NCBI GenBank assembly: GCA_016342645.1
Contig: JAEINX010000001.1
Coordinates: 1-34,581, forward strand
DNA length: 34,581 nt
Reading direction: 5' to 3'
Origin: Bacteroidales bacterium
GTDB lineage: Bacteria > Bacteroidota > Bacteroidia > Bacteroidales > JAEINX01
Position numbers and translations under genes: made by a program. A model generated the notes under the pieces. The model had not been told where the DNA came from and ran no database searches. It saw only the letters and a list, made by a program, of their open reading frames with translations. Positions 7,705 to 16,849 of the stretch are shown here, one piece after another (the first letter of the stretch is position 1; the number at the start of each line of letters is the position of its first letter).

Positions 7705-8554
7705 AATTAATAATTGTTTTTGATTTTTCAACAGCATCTTTTAACAATGCAAAATTAATTTTATGTGGGATGTTATTTTTATTCAGAAAATTAACAAAAT
7801 TTAAAGTGTTAAGATTTCCGAGAAGTTCTTTTCCTGTCATCGGGCAGCCTCCCAGCCCGCCAATTACCGTGTCAAAACGCTTACAGCCGGAACTGTAGGC
7901 GGATTCTATTTTTTCAATCCAATCATCTGGCTTAGAATGTAGATGAAAGCCAAATTCAATTTCCGGAAATTCTTTTATAACAAATGAAAAAACTTCATGA
8001 ATTTGTGAGGGTATTGAATTACCGAGAATATCGGAAAAAGGAATTGTTTTTATTCCGATATCAATTAATTTTTCGACCCATTCAAAAATAATATCAAAAT
8101 TCCATGGGTCACCATAAGGGTTTCCAAAACCCATTGCAATATAAACGATTAAGTTCTTTTTTCGTTTTTCGCAAATGTTTTTTAATTCATAAATTGTTTT
8201 AAAAGAATTATGAAAATTTGAATTAATATTATATTTTAAAAATGTCGGTGAAATAGAAAAAGGAAATATCAGGGAGCTAATTTCATCAAATTCGGAAGCT
8301 TCTTCACCTCCTTTTTTATTCGCAACCAAAACCAATAATTTTGATTTTGTATGAGTTAAATTTAATAATTTGATTACTTGAGCTGTATCACTCAATTGGG
8401 GAATTGCTTTTTCAGAAACAAAACTTCCAATATCTACCGCATCGAAACCGATTTTTAAAATGGAGTTAATATAATCAGCTTTGATTTTTGTTGGGATGAA
8501 ATTTTTTAATCCCTGTATCCCATCTCGTGGCGATTCAATTATTTTAAGAGACAC
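7697..8554 (-). CDS. Hydroxymethylglutaryl-CoA lyase-like TIM-barrel enzyme
   Basis: The family cleaves 3-hydroxy-3-methylglutaryl-CoA to acetoacetate and acetyl-CoA, and uses a divalent metal. The 285-residue protein keeps the catalytic set: SPRDGIQ with R10 and D11, the metal pair H204-x-H206 in FGFHLHS, and the flexible-loop cysteine C237 in GGLGGCPMTGKE. The spacing H206 to C237 (31 residues) equals that between H235 and C266 of the human enzyme. The segment SFVSEKAIPQLSDT matches the family's SFVSPKxxPQxxD. It starts with GTG (8554), six bases after the CoA-transferase B stop. Its product, acetoacetate, is the substrate of the neighbouring CoA transferase. A related aldolase-type reaction cannot be excluded. 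Confidence 0.85.
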   Translation of the reverse strand: MSLKIIESPRDGIQGLKNFIPTKIKADYINSILKIGFDAVDIGSFVSEKAIPQLSDTAQVIKLLNLTHTKSKLLVLVANKKGGEEASEFDEISSLIFPFSISPTFLKYNINSNFHNSFKTIYELKNICEKRKKNLIVYIAMGFGNPYGDPWNFDIIFEWVEKLIDIGIKTIPFSDILGNSIPSQIHEVFSFVIKEFPEIEFGFHLHSKPDDWIEKIESAYSSGCKRFDTVIGGLGGCPMTGKELLGNLNTLNFVNFLNKNNIPHKINFALLKDAVEKSKTIINYE

Positions 8555-8560
8555 AATTAT

Positions 8561-9217
8561 TTACACATTCATTTCAGGAATATCTCCCTCGACAATCAAT
8601 TTACCTGTTGTTGCGGCTTTTATTTCATCAACCGAAACTCCGGGTGCCCTCTCGAGGAGCTTAAAACCATCGTCAGTTACTTCAATTACAGCAAGGTCGG
8701 TAACAATTTTCTTAACACAACTAACTCCCGTCAGAGGTAATGTGCATTCGGGAATAAGTTTTGAATTACCCTTACGGTCTGTATGGGTTGTTGCTACAAT
8801 AATATTTTTTGCTGCTGCAACCAAATCCATTGCACCACCCATTCCCTTTACCATTTTCCCGGGAATTTTCCAACTTGAAATATCTCCGTTTTCGGAAACT
8901 TCAAAAGCACCAAGTACAGTCAGATCAACATGTCCTCCACGAATCATCCCAAAACTTGTCGCTGAATCGAAGAAAGCTCCTCCTTCTAAAACGGTTACAG
9001 TTTGTTTTCCGGCATTAATCAGATCGGCATCGGCTTTTCCTTTTTCGGGAAACGGGCCAATTCCGAGTAATCCGTTTTCAGATTGAAGTGTAACATTCAT
9101 ACCTTCCGGTATGTAATTTGCAACAAGAGTAGGAATCCCAATTCCAAGGTTTACATAATAACCGTCTTTTAACTCTTGTGCTATTCTTTTTGCAATTCCA
9201 TTTTTATCTAAAGCCAT
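8561..9217 (-). CDS. scoB: 3-oxoacid CoA-transferase, subunit B
   Basis: The beta subunit of a family I CoA transferase, 218 residues. It carries the catalytic glutamate E47 in the signature [14 protein letters not shown], which forms the glutamyl-CoA thioester. The N-terminal [16 protein letters not shown] and the C-terminal [20 protein letters not shown] are typical of ScoB/AtoA. It starts 18 bases after the subunit A stop. With subunit A it would activate acetoacetate (or another 3-oxoacid) at the expense of succinyl-CoA or another acyl-CoA. The donor cannot be decided from sequence. Confidence 0.93.
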   Translation of the reverse strand: MALDKNGIAKRIAQELKDGYYVNLGIGIPTLVANYIPEGMNVTLQSENGLLGIGPFPEKGKADADLINAGKQTVTVLEGGAFFDSATSFGMIRGGHVDLTVLGAFEVSENGDISSWKIPGKMVKGMGGAMDLVAAAKNIIVATTHTDRKGNSKLIPECTLPLTGVSCVKKIVTDLAVIEVTDDGFKLLERAPGVSVDEIKAATTGKLIVEGDIPEMNV

Positions 9218-9235
9218 GATTTTCGTTTTTTAATG

Positions 9236-9925
9236 TTACTGTTCTGTAATAAATTCAATCCGTTTTTCATAGTCAGTTCCCTTGAATATTTTTTGAATAA
9301 AAATACCGGGAGTATGAATTTGATTCGGCTCAAGCTCACCAACAGGAACTAATTCTTCTACTTCAGCAATTGTAATTTTTCCGGCTGAGGCCATCATATT
9401 ATTAAAATTATTTGCCGTATGACGATAAATAAGATTTCCGTTTTCATCTCCTTTCCAAGCTTTTACAATTGCATAATCAGCAGTCATCCCTAATTCCATA
9501 ACATGAGGTTTTCCGTTGAATTCTCTGATTTCTTTGTCGCCTTGAACTTCGGTTCCAAATCCGGCCGGAACAAAGAAAGCCGGAATTCCAAAACCACCGG
9601 CACGAATTCTTTCGGCTAAAGTGCCCTGAGGAATTAATTCAACTTCTAATTCGCCGCTTAATAATTGACGTTCAAATTCTTTATTTTCGCCAACATAGGA
9701 GGCAATCATTTTTTTCATTTGATGTTTTCGCAATAGCAAACCTAATCCGAATTCATCAACACCTGCATTGTTGGAAATACAAATTAGGTTTTGTATATTA
9801 TTATCAACCAAAGCATTGATGCAATTTTCGGGTATCCCGCATAAGCCGAAACCACCAAACATTATTGTTGAGCCATCTTTTATTTCTTTGACAGCTTCTT
9901 CTGCATTTTTTACAACTTTACTCAT
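9236..9925 (-). CDS. scoA: 3-oxoacid CoA-transferase, subunit A
   Basis: The alpha subunit of the same family I CoA transferase, 229 residues. The glycine-rich CoA-binding loop [10 protein letters not shown] (about residues 24-33) and the downstream [14 protein letters not shown] and [20 protein letters not shown] are characteristic. The gene follows the acyl-CoA dehydrogenase by 19 bases and precedes subunit B by 18. The order A-B and tight spacing support a heteromeric enzyme. It could serve either acetoacetate utilisation or short-chain fatty-acid interconversion. Confidence 0.93.
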   Translation of the reverse strand: MSKVVKNAEEAVKEIKDGSTIMFGGFGLCGIPENCINALVDNNIQNLICISNNAGVDEFGLGLLLRKHQMKKMIASYVGENKEFERQLLSGELEVELIPQGTLAERIRAGGFGIPAFFVPAGFGTEVQGDKEIREFNGKPHVMELGMTADYAIVKAWKGDENGNLIYRHTANNFNNMMASAGKITIAEVEELVPVGELEPNQIHTPGIFIQKIFKGTDYEKRIEFITEQ

Positions 9926-9944
9926 ATTTTTTTATTTTAATCAT

Positions 9945-11090
9945 CTAACAACCTATATATCTTGAAATAACTAATCTTTGGATTTCTGAAGTACCTTCGC
10001 CAATTTGTAATAATCGTTGATCCCGATAAAATCGTTCGACATCGTAATCTTTCATAAGCCCGTAACCTCCATGAATTTGAACTGCCTCATCAGCAACCTG
10101 TTTTGCTATTTCAGAACAATACAATTTCGACATCGCAGCTTCTTTTGCAAATGCTTTATTATTGTCTTTTAGCCAACAAGCTTTATATAATAAATTTCTT
10201 GCAAGTTCAATTTTTGTTGCCATATCGGCAAGCTTGAAAGCATTGATTTGAAATTTACAAATTGGTTTACCAAATTGCTTTCGTTCTTGCGAATATTTAA
10301 GTGCCAACTCAAATGCACCCTGAGCACATCCAAGACCCATAGCAGCAATTGATAGCCTTCCGTTGTCGAGAGTACTCAACATAATTTTTGAACCCTGCCC
10401 TACTTTCCCAAGTAAATTTTCTTCGGGAACTTTGCATTCATCTAAATATAATTCGGCAGTATCGGAAGCACGCCACATCATTTTGTTGTGCATAGAAACG
10501 GTTTTAAAACCGGGAGTTCCTTTCTCTACAATTATTGTTGTAAATTCTTTTTTGCCATCTTTTTCGCCTGTAACACTCTGAATTGTTGAGCCAAGAGAAA
10601 TTTCTGAGGCACCATTTGTTATAAAAATTTTAGAACCGTCAATTATCCATTCTCCGTTTACGAGCTTTGCTTTAGTTTTTGTTCCTCTGGAATCGGAACC
10701 AGCTTCGGGTTCGGTGAGGCCAAAACCCCATAAACCTTTACCGGTACAGAGCTGCGGAAGATATTTTAGTTTCTGCTCTTCCGTACCATAATAATAAATC
10801 GGGCCTATTCCGAGTGAATTTTGTGCAGCAAGGGTTGCAGCCTGCGATCCGTCAATTCTTGCAATTTCTTCAACAGCAATAATGTAAGATAAAACATCAA
10901 GGCCTTGTCCTCCATATTTTTCCGGTAAATACATTCCGAAAAGGCCAAGCTCACCAATTTTTTCGGTTAATTCATAAGAAAACTCAGCTTTTTCGTCAAG
11001 TTCTTGTGCAATTGGTTTTATTTCTCTTTCGGCAAAATCTCTTACAGTTTCTCTAATAAGTTGTTGTTCTTCGGTTAATTCAAAATCCAT
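9945..11090 (-). CDS. Acyl-CoA dehydrogenase, short-chain type
   Basis: An FAD-dependent acyl-CoA dehydrogenase of 381 residues. The FAD/substrate signature GLTEPEAGSDSRGTKTKA, the mid-domain IMLSTLDNGRLSIAAMGLG and the C-terminal VQIHGGYGLMKDYDVERFYRD are all present. The catalytic base is visible as E365 in QIGEGTSEIQR, the position used by short- and medium-chain enzymes. Isovaleryl-CoA dehydrogenases lack Glu there and use one in another helix, so this is more probably a butyryl-CoA or similar dehydrogenase, although the surrounding HMG-CoA lyase and CoA-transferase genes suggest leucine breakdown. No etfAB genes are adjacent. It ends 19 bases before CoA-transferase A. Confidence 0.92.
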   Translation of the reverse strand: MDFELTEEQQLIRETVRDFAEREIKPIAQELDEKAEFSYELTEKIGELGLFGMYLPEKYGGQGLDVLSYIIAVEEIARIDGSQAATLAAQNSLGIGPIYYYGTEEQKLKYLPQLCTGKGLWGFGLTEPEAGSDSRGTKTKAKLVNGEWIIDGSKIFITNGASEISLGSTIQSVTGEKDGKKEFTTIIVEKGTPGFKTVSMHNKMMWRASDTAELYLDECKVPEENLLGKVGQGSKIMLSTLDNGRLSIAAMGLGCAQGAFELALKYSQERKQFGKPICKFQINAFKLADMATKIELARNLLYKACWLKDNNKAFAKEAAMSKLYCSEIAKQVADEAVQIHGGYGLMKDYDVERFYRDQRLLQIGEGTSEIQRLVISRYIGC

Positions 11091-11137
11091 ATTTTAAATA
11101 TTTTGATTGATTTTATTATTGGTTTTTAATATTAAAA

Positions 11138-13315
11138 TTATTCTATTTCGATCAAGGGGGCACCAGCATCAACCATTTGGTCTAATTCCACAAGAATTTT
11201 ATTTACTACAGTATCTTTTTTAGAAACTATATTGTTTTCCATTTTCATAGCATCAATAACCATAACAACATCACCTTTACTGATTTTGTCTCCTTCTTTA
11301 ACATTGATTTTAAAAATCCTCCCGGGAATTGGTGAAACAATGCCGGTTTCTTCATCGGTTAAAACATTATCATCCTCGTTTATTGCTATTTCGCCATCAA
11401 GCAGATCATTTCGCTTTAGCAAAAAATCATCACCGTTTATATTAACTTTTGTCATTGAGTCTTTTGATCCGGAAAATAAAGCAAAATAATTTTCTTTGTT
11501 GAGTTTGAAATCTATTTCACCTTTGTCAATCCACATAATTTCAGTTGAATAGGGTTTCTTAAGCAATTCAAATTCATAATTATTATCATCAATTTTATTA
11601 ATGTTCACTTGATAATTTTCATCATTATAAAAAACTTCAATACTCATTCGATTTCTCCAATAACCAATAGAATTCCAAATACTTTCAGATTTTTCAGATT
11701 TTTCTTCAAAATCTATTTTCCCACTGTTTAATGAATAAAGCACAAATGCAATCATTGCAACAGGATATTCTACTTTGTCTTTCTTATATGAATTCCTATT
11801 AGGTGTTTGATTATCTTTCACGTTTCCTGATGTTTTCGTTACTATATTATTTTGCGATTTAACTTTCTCAAGTTCTTCTTCAAATCTTGTTTTTGCAAGC
11901 CCTGATTTATAATCTCTGTATTGGTTTTCGTGCATTGCAAATTCAAACAATTCCTCTTCATTTTCGCCAACGTCCCAATTTTTTTCTTTCATTTCCTGTC
12001 GAAATTTATCTAACTGATCGGGATAAGCATCTTGAGGAACTCCGGTATAAAACTTTTTTCCTTTTTCTTTGGCAAGTTCAATAATTTCAGGTGCCAATAT
12101 TCCCGGAAGTTGACCGGCTTTGCCAAGAATCATGTTCCATGTGTTTTCATCCATCATCGAATAGCGTTCTTCTCCTTTAGCAAGCTGTACGATATTTAAC
12201 AATGCAACATTTTTAACATACTGACTGAAAGGAGTTACCAATGGAGGATATCCAAGCTTGGGCCAAACAAAAGCCACTTCATCAAAAAGCTTAACAAGCA
12301 ATTCATCTTCTGTAATTTCAGCTTGATTATTGGTTTTAAGAGAATAATTTATTCCATCATGCACACCTTTCAAATCGGCCATTAAACTCCCCATCATACC
12401 GCCCGGAAGTCCTGACTGAACCATTAAAGACGAAAGAAATCTGTTTTTCGGATTTATAAAATATCCGAGAAAATCATCAATAAAACTTTGAGTCAGTGCC
12501 CGAGCCTCCATGTAGGCTTTCATGTTTATATCAGGCACATCAAAGCCGGCATCTTTAAGCATAGCATGAATTGTGATTACGTCAGGATGAACCATTCCCC
12601 ATGAAAGCGGCTCCATTGCCACATCAATATAATCAGCTCCCGCTTTTGCAACTTCCAGAGTTGAAGCTACTGAAAAACCCGGCCCTGAATGTCCATGATA
12701 TTGAACAATAATGTGTGGATATTTATCTTTAATAGCTTTTACTAATTTTCCCAGAGTAACAGGCCTACCAACACCGGCCATATCTTTTAGGCAAATTTCA
12801 TCGGTGCCATATTCAACAGCTTTATCAACCACTTTCATGTAATATTCAACACTATGTATTTTTGAGTGGGTGATACTTAGCGCAACCTGCGAAATCATTC
12901 CTGCTTCTTTAGCATATTTTATTGAAAGTTCCAGATTACGGGGATCGTTTAATCCACAAAAAGATCTTGCAATATCAACACCTTGAGCTTTTTTTACTTT
13001 ATACATTAATTTTCGGACATCGGCAGGAACCGGAAACATACGAATTCCATTTAATGCCCTTTCTAACATATGGGTTTGAATACCAGCTTCGTTAAAAGGT
13101 TTAGTCCATTGTCGAACAGCATTATTAGGGTTTTCACCATAAAGAAGGTTAACCTGCTCAAAGGCACCACCATTGGTTTCAATTCTATCAAAACAACCCA
13201 TTTCGATAATTACCGGTGCAATTTTTATCAATTGATCGACTCTGGGAACATATTTCCCTGAGGATTGCCACATATCGCGAAACAATAAGCTAAATTTAAT
13301 TGGTCGTTTTTGCAT
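11138..13315 (-). CDS. Biotin-dependent carboxyltransferase (OadA / pyruvate carboxylase B-like) with biotin carrier domain
   Basis: A 725-residue protein with an N-terminal DRE-TIM carboxyltransferase domain, a PYC_OADA-type helical region (about 290-470), a variable Ser/Lys/Asn-rich linker (about 485-570), and a C-terminal biotinyl domain. The biotin-accepting lysine is K691 in IDAMKMENN. The barrel keeps LKDMAG (K177-D178, the carboxylated lysine motif) and the metal pair H207-x-H209. The first motif reads FRDMWQSSGK instead of the usual RDxHQSLxAT, and HGHSGPGF replaces HDTTGxx, so it is divergent from classic OadA or PycB. No biotin carboxylase gene is in the window. It is the first gene of the acyl-CoA operon; the acceptor is unknown. 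Confidence 0.85.
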   Translation of the reverse strand: MQKRPIKFSLLFRDMWQSSGKYVPRVDQLIKIAPVIIEMGCFDRIETNGGAFEQVNLLYGENPNNAVRQWTKPFNEAGIQTHMLERALNGIRMFPVPADVRKLMYKVKKAQGVDIARSFCGLNDPRNLELSIKYAKEAGMISQVALSITHSKIHSVEYYMKVVDKAVEYGTDEICLKDMAGVGRPVTLGKLVKAIKDKYPHIIVQYHGHSGPGFSVASTLEVAKAGADYIDVAMEPLSWGMVHPDVITIHAMLKDAGFDVPDINMKAYMEARALTQSFIDDFLGYFINPKNRFLSSLMVQSGLPGGMMGSLMADLKGVHDGINYSLKTNNQAEITEDELLVKLFDEVAFVWPKLGYPPLVTPFSQYVKNVALLNIVQLAKGEERYSMMDENTWNMILGKAGQLPGILAPEIIELAKEKGKKFYTGVPQDAYPDQLDKFRQEMKEKNWDVGENEEELFEFAMHENQYRDYKSGLAKTRFEEELEKVKSQNNIVTKTSGNVKDNQTPNRNSYKKDKVEYPVAMIAFVLYSLNSGKIDFEEKSEKSESIWNSIGYWRNRMSIEVFYNDENYQVNINKIDDNNYEFELLKKPYSTEIMWIDKGEIDFKLNKENYFALFSGSKDSMTKVNINGDDFLLKRNDLLDGEIAINEDDNVLTDEETGIVSPIPGRIFKINVKEGDKISKGDVVMVIDAMKMENNIVSKKDTVVNKILVELDQMVDAGAPLIEIE

Positions 13316-13362
13316 TTAATATTTATTTGATAAACTCATAAGTTTAAATATAGAAAAAAGTA

Positions 13363-13370
13363 CAAATATA
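13363..13370 (-). promoter_or_regulatory. -7 box of the acyl-CoA operon
   Basis: The minus strand reads TATATTTG (TAnnTTTG), 47 bases upstream of the first start codon (13315). No matching -33 TTTG is visible. Confidence 0.5.
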
Positions 13371-13583
13371 TTATTTTACTGAAAACATTTGGTTAAAACC
13401 TGTAATTTTTCCTTCAATTATTATGGAAAAACTTAGTGTTTTCATAGTTTAATACTGATTAATTCTGAGAATTTATAGAAATTTTATGATAAAGGGATTC
13501 TGTCTATTAGATTTTCAAAGCTTACAGCTTTAAAAAATAAAATGTTTCACATAAGAATAAAAGGGATATAAAATATTTTTTTT

Positions 13584-13591
13584 TAATTTTG
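13584..13591 (+). promoter_or_regulatory. -7 box for the flavodoxin gene
   Basis: TAATTTTG (TAnnTTTG), 37 bases before the ATG at 13629; no good -33 element. Confidence 0.4.
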
Positions 13592-13628
13592 AAAAAAATC
13601 TATAATTTAAAAATAAAACCTTTTTTAA

Positions 13629-14108
13629 ATGAAAACTGCAATAATATATATGAGTAAGCATGGATCAACCGAAAAAATGGTTGAAATGCTTAAAGTCAGG
13701 CTAATTAATTCGGATATAGATGTTATAAATTTAAAGAAGCAAAAATCGCCTGATATTTCAAAATATGAAAATATAATAATTGGAGGTTCTATCCATGTTG
13801 GTAAAATACAAAATAGAATTACAAAACTCATTGAAAAAAACATAAATATTCTTCTTAATAAGAAAGTTGCATTGTTTTTATGTTGCATGTATGAAAATGA
13901 AAAAAGAATTGAACAATTTAATAATTCATTTCCCGAAAATTTAAGAAATCATTCCTCGGCAAACGGGCTTTTTGGTGGAGAATTTGTATTTGAGAAAATG
14001 AATTTTCTTGAAAGAGCTATTGTAAAAAAAGTATCGGAATATTCTTGTACGGTTTCAAAAATTGATGAAAAAGCAATTGATGAATTTGTTGAGAAATTTC
14101 AAAAATAA
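13629..14108 (+). CDS. Flavodoxin-domain protein, HemG-like
   Basis: A 159-residue single-domain flavodoxin-fold protein. The N-terminal strand and phosphate-binding loop (AIIYMSKHGSTEKMVEML) match the FMN site of menaquinone-linked protoporphyrinogen dehydrogenase (HemG) and related flavodoxins. IIIGGSIHVGKIQ is the second FMN-contact loop of the same group. The C-terminal LFGGEFVFEKMNFLERAIVKK is also HemG-like. It is monocistronic and points toward gldD. HemG activity is only one possibility, because many anaerobic Bacteroidota carry HemG-like flavodoxins of unknown role. Confidence 0.75.
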   Translation: MKTAIIYMSKHGSTEKMVEMLKVRLINSDIDVINLKKQKSPDISKYENIIIGGSIHVGKIQNRITKLIEKNINILLNKKVALFLCCMYENEKRIEQFNNSFPENLRNHSSANGLFGGEFVFEKMNFLERAIVKKVSEYSCTVSKIDEKAIDEFVEKFQK

Positions 14109-14171
14109 ATCTTTTTTTAACAAATTTGCTGGTGGTTATTATTTTTAATGAGGATTAAAATCCGGTAGGCC

Positions 14172-14792
14172 TTAATTATTTTTCCAATAAAAAGTTTCAA
14201 TCAGGTGGTCAATATCAGAAATTATATATTCAATTACAGGAGCTAAGGAATCATTATTGGGAGTTGTGTGAAAATATAAGGCTCCTCTGACAAAATGATT
14301 TAAACTGTCGGTAAGATAAAATTGATAAGGAGATGCAGCTCCAACTCCCTGAATATTATATACCAAACCATAAACATTATTTTCTTTTATGTTTACTACT
14401 TTGTTTTTAATAGAACTTGCTTTCGGGATATGTTTTAAAACAAGTTTTCTTGAATCTTCTAAGTATTTGTTTAAATTATTATCAATCTTTTTGTAAGAAA
14501 GATGTATTCGTCCTTTAAAGTTAGGGTAATCAATATTAATCCAATATTTTTGATTTGGAGCGTGAGGGTCAGATAAAATTTTTGAAAAAGCAGGGTATTC
14601 GAATGCGTAAGGAAAAATCGTATCTAATAAAACGTAATTTTTCTCAGGTGTTTCAATTCTAAAATAACCTCTTGGTTTTGGAATATAGTCGCCTCCACAT
14701 GAATTAAATAACAAAAGCAATACAATCCCCAGAAATAATAAATTAAGGTACTTTTGGAGGTTTTTTTTTATAAAACTTGAATCATTTTTCAT
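14172..14792 (-). CDS. gldD: Gliding motility lipoprotein GldD
   Basis: GldD is a lipoprotein needed for gliding and type IX secretion in Flavobacterium and is conserved in T9SS-carrying Bacteroidota. The 206-residue protein has a membrane segment ending in a lipobox (LLLLFNSC, acylated Cys32) and the family hallmark YIPKPRGYFRIETPEKNY. Its start overlaps the gldE stop by 11 bases, giving the conserved gldE-gldD pair. It converges with the flavodoxin gene. Its presence matches the T9SS-sorted protein at 26.3-29.0 kb. Confidence 0.93.
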   Translation of the reverse strand: MKNDSSFIKKNLQKYLNLLFLGIVLLLLFNSCGGDYIPKPRGYFRIETPEKNYVLLDTIFPYAFEYPAFSKILSDPHAPNQKYWINIDYPNFKGRIHLSYKKIDNNLNKYLEDSRKLVLKHIPKASSIKNKVVNIKENNVYGLVYNIQGVGAASPYQFYLTDSLNHFVRGALYFHTTPNNDSLAPVIEYIISDIDHLIETFYWKNN

Positions 14793-16152
14793 TTATTCCC
14801 CTGATTTTGTTTTTTTCTAAAATCTTTACTTTAATTTGTTGTATCCTTCTATTATCAACGGCTTCAATTTCAAATATAAAGTTTTGAAATTTTATAATAG
14901 ATGATTTTTGCGGGATTTCACCTTCAATTTCAAGTATTAATCCGGCAAGTGTATCGGATTCACCTTTTATTTCTTCAAATGTTTTGCTGTCGATGCCTGT
15001 AATTTTACAAAAATCGTTCAGTAGTGTTTTCCCTTCAAAGATAAAATTATTTTCATCTAATTTTGAATTTATATTTTCATCCTTTGAATAATCAAATTCA
15101 TCATTTATTTCACCAACAATTTCCTCAATTATATCTTCAAGTGTAACAATTCCCGAAACTCCTCCATACTCATCAACAACAATTGCTAAGTGTATCTTTT
15201 TCTCTTGAAATTCATGCAATAAATCGTTAATCATTTTACTTTCCGGCACAAAAAAAGCTTTCCGAACAAGACTTTGCCATTGAAAATCTTTGTTTTCTTT
15301 TAAATGTGGAAGGAGATCTTTTGCATATAAAATTCCTTTTATATTATCGAAAGTTTCTGAAAAAACAGGAATTCGTGAATATCCGGAAGAAATTATTGTT
15401 TCGATTAAATTATCAAACTTTGTAATATTATCAATTGCAGTAACATCAACCCGTGCTTTCATAATTTCTTTAACACCAATATCCCCAAACTTTACAACTC
15501 CTTTCAACATTTTCTTCTCCTCATCTGGGGTGGTTTCATCCGAGGTAATATCAATGGCTTTCGAGAGCTCGCTCATCGAAATATTGTGACTTTTTCGTTT
15601 AATTCGTTTATCTATCAAATTTGTAGAATTAACTAATAATGAGCTAATAGGGTAAAAAAAACTTCTCAGAATCAGGATTGGTTTTACCATCAAATAAGCA
15701 AATTTCAATGGATATTGGGTAGCATAAATCTTTGGAATTATTTCACCGAAAAGCAAAATCAAGGATGTTACAATAACAACCTGAAAAACAAAAGTAATGA
15801 TTGAGTATTCAGAAAAACTAAAAAGGGAGTTTGTTATAAAAGTTGATAAAATTACAATGGCAACATTTACAAAATTATTAGAAATCAAAATTGTAGCCAA
15901 TAATCTTTTTGGTTTCTCAAACAATTGAATTATCTGTTTGTTTTTTTTTGAACTCTCCGAATAAAGATGTTCTAATTGTGATGGCGAAAGGGAGAAAAAA
16001 GCAATTTCAGAACCTGAGATCATTGCAGAACAAAAAAGTAAAAGCACCATTATTATAAGGCTAATAATTATGCCTGATGAAAGTAGGTAAATTGACAGAT
16101 TTAGAAAAGTAAATGCTATCGGTAAATAAGGTTCTATATCAGTTTCTAACAA
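14782..16152 (-). CDS. gldE: Gliding motility-associated protein GldE (CNNM/CBS/CorC family)
   Basis: A 456-residue inner-membrane protein: hydrophobic N-terminus, CNNM-type transmembrane domain (about 25-190, with MISGSEIAFFSLSPSQ), a pair of CBS domains (about 210-340, with the conserved VDEYGGVSGIVTLEDIIEEI), and a C-terminal CorC/HlyC domain. This is the layout of hemolysin-C-like transporters; in this neighbourhood (ssb upstream, gldD overlapping downstream) it is GldE, which supports GldD function. The gap to ssb is 229 bases and holds a large hairpin. Confidence 0.92.
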   Translation of the reverse strand: MLETDIEPYLPIAFTFLNLSIYLLSSGIIISLIIMVLLLFCSAMISGSEIAFFSLSPSQLEHLYSESSKKNKQIIQLFEKPKRLLATILISNNFVNVAIVILSTFITNSLFSFSEYSIITFVFQVVIVTSLILLFGEIIPKIYATQYPLKFAYLMVKPILILRSFFYPISSLLVNSTNLIDKRIKRKSHNISMSELSKAIDITSDETTPDEEKKMLKGVVKFGDIGVKEIMKARVDVTAIDNITKFDNLIETIISSGYSRIPVFSETFDNIKGILYAKDLLPHLKENKDFQWQSLVRKAFFVPESKMINDLLHEFQEKKIHLAIVVDEYGGVSGIVTLEDIIEEIVGEINDEFDYSKDENINSKLDENNFIFEGKTLLNDFCKITGIDSKTFEEIKGESDTLAGLILEIEGEIPQKSSIIKFQNFIFEIEAVDNRRIQQIKVKILEKNKIRGINEK

Positions 16153-16215
16153 TCTATAAGAATTAAATTCTACAGAAAAAACAATCTTTTTTCAGACCGT
16201 AAAATTACAAAAATT

Positions 16216-16290
16216 ATAACTTATAAAACTTTAAACAAATATCATAAAATGAGTTATTAAAACATTTGTTTAAAGTTTTATTATAGTTAT
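16216..16290. terminator. Large hairpin between ssb and gldE
   Basis: An 18-bp perfect inverted repeat (16223-16240 with 16264-16281) around a 23-base loop. It extends with a two-base bulge through ATAACT/AGTTAT to 16216 and 16290. On the minus strand it is followed by a T-rich stretch, so it may end ssb transcription. It is longer and more AT-rich than a normal terminator. Confidence 0.5.
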
Positions 16291-16381
16291 TTGTAAATGT
16301 GAATTTTGAATTTCTTCAAATCAATGAATAGTAATTTTACTGTCAAAAAATAATATAAATTAATTCAAAATTTTAATTCAT

Positions 16382-16786
16382 TTAGAAAGGTAAATCATCT
16401 TCCGGTCCAGATTGTTCGGGTATGGGGGCATTCTCTATATCATCATATTCCGATTTAGTTTGCTCCTTACGCCCTAATTTAAGAATTTTATCGGCAACTA
16501 TTTCGGTTATATATTTCTTGTTACCGTCTTTATCGTCATAGGATCGAGTTTTTACTTTACCCTCCACATAAACCTGATCACCTTTAATTAGGTTTTTTTC
16601 TGCAAGCCATCTCCAAAGTACAACATTGTGCCAATCGGTTTGATCAATCCAATTACCCTCTTTGTTTTTATAGCTTTCTGTTGTAGCCATTGAAACTGTG
16701 GCTTTTTTAACTCCGTTTTCAAAAGTTATTACTTCCGGGTCTTTTCCAAGAAACCCAACTAAAATTACTTTATTAATTCCTGCCAT
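16382..16786 (-). CDS. ssb: Single-stranded DNA-binding protein
   Basis: A 134-residue SSB with an N-terminal OB fold (NKVILVGFLGKDPEVITFEN, then WHNVVLWRWLAEKN, and GDQVYVEGKVKTRSYDDKDG). A short flexible linker leads to the acidic tail ending DDLPF that recruits repair and replication proteins. It protects single-stranded DNA in replication, recombination and repair. It heads the ssb-gldE-gldD group. A full consensus promoter lies upstream. Confidence 0.96.
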   Translation of the reverse strand: MAGINKVILVGFLGKDPEVITFENGVKKATVSMATTESYKNKEGNWIDQTDWHNVVLWRWLAEKNLIKGDQVYVEGKVKTRSYDDKDGNKKYITEIVADKILKLGRKEQTKSEYDDIENAPIPEQSGPEDDLPF

Positions 16787-16818
16787 AATATTTTGTTGTT
16801 AATAAGTTTATAATAATA

Positions 16819-16849
16819 CAAAAATAGAAAAAAACTAATTAAAGTCAAA
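16819..16849 (-). promoter_or_regulatory. Consensus Bacteroidota promoter of ssb
   Basis: On the minus strand TTTG (16849-16846), a 19-base spacer, then TATTTTTG (16826-16819), 32 bases before the ATG. Confidence 0.75.

Larger units (their letters stand above)
13316..13628. other. Divergent intergenic region of 313 bases
   Basis: It carries the two back-to-back promoters at 13363-13370 (minus) and 13584-13591 (plus). Nothing else is recognised; the sequence is very AT-rich. Confidence 0.6.

Noticed and set aside
7705..7737. Longer N-terminus for the Cys-rich protein
   Set aside because: It would overlap the upstream gene by 41 bases; the ATG at 7704 overlaps its stop in the usual coupled way.
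8481..9086. 201-codon open frame on the plus strand
   Set aside because: It lies opposite the clearly real HMG-CoA lyase and CoA-transferase B genes and has the composition of a reverse-complement shadow.
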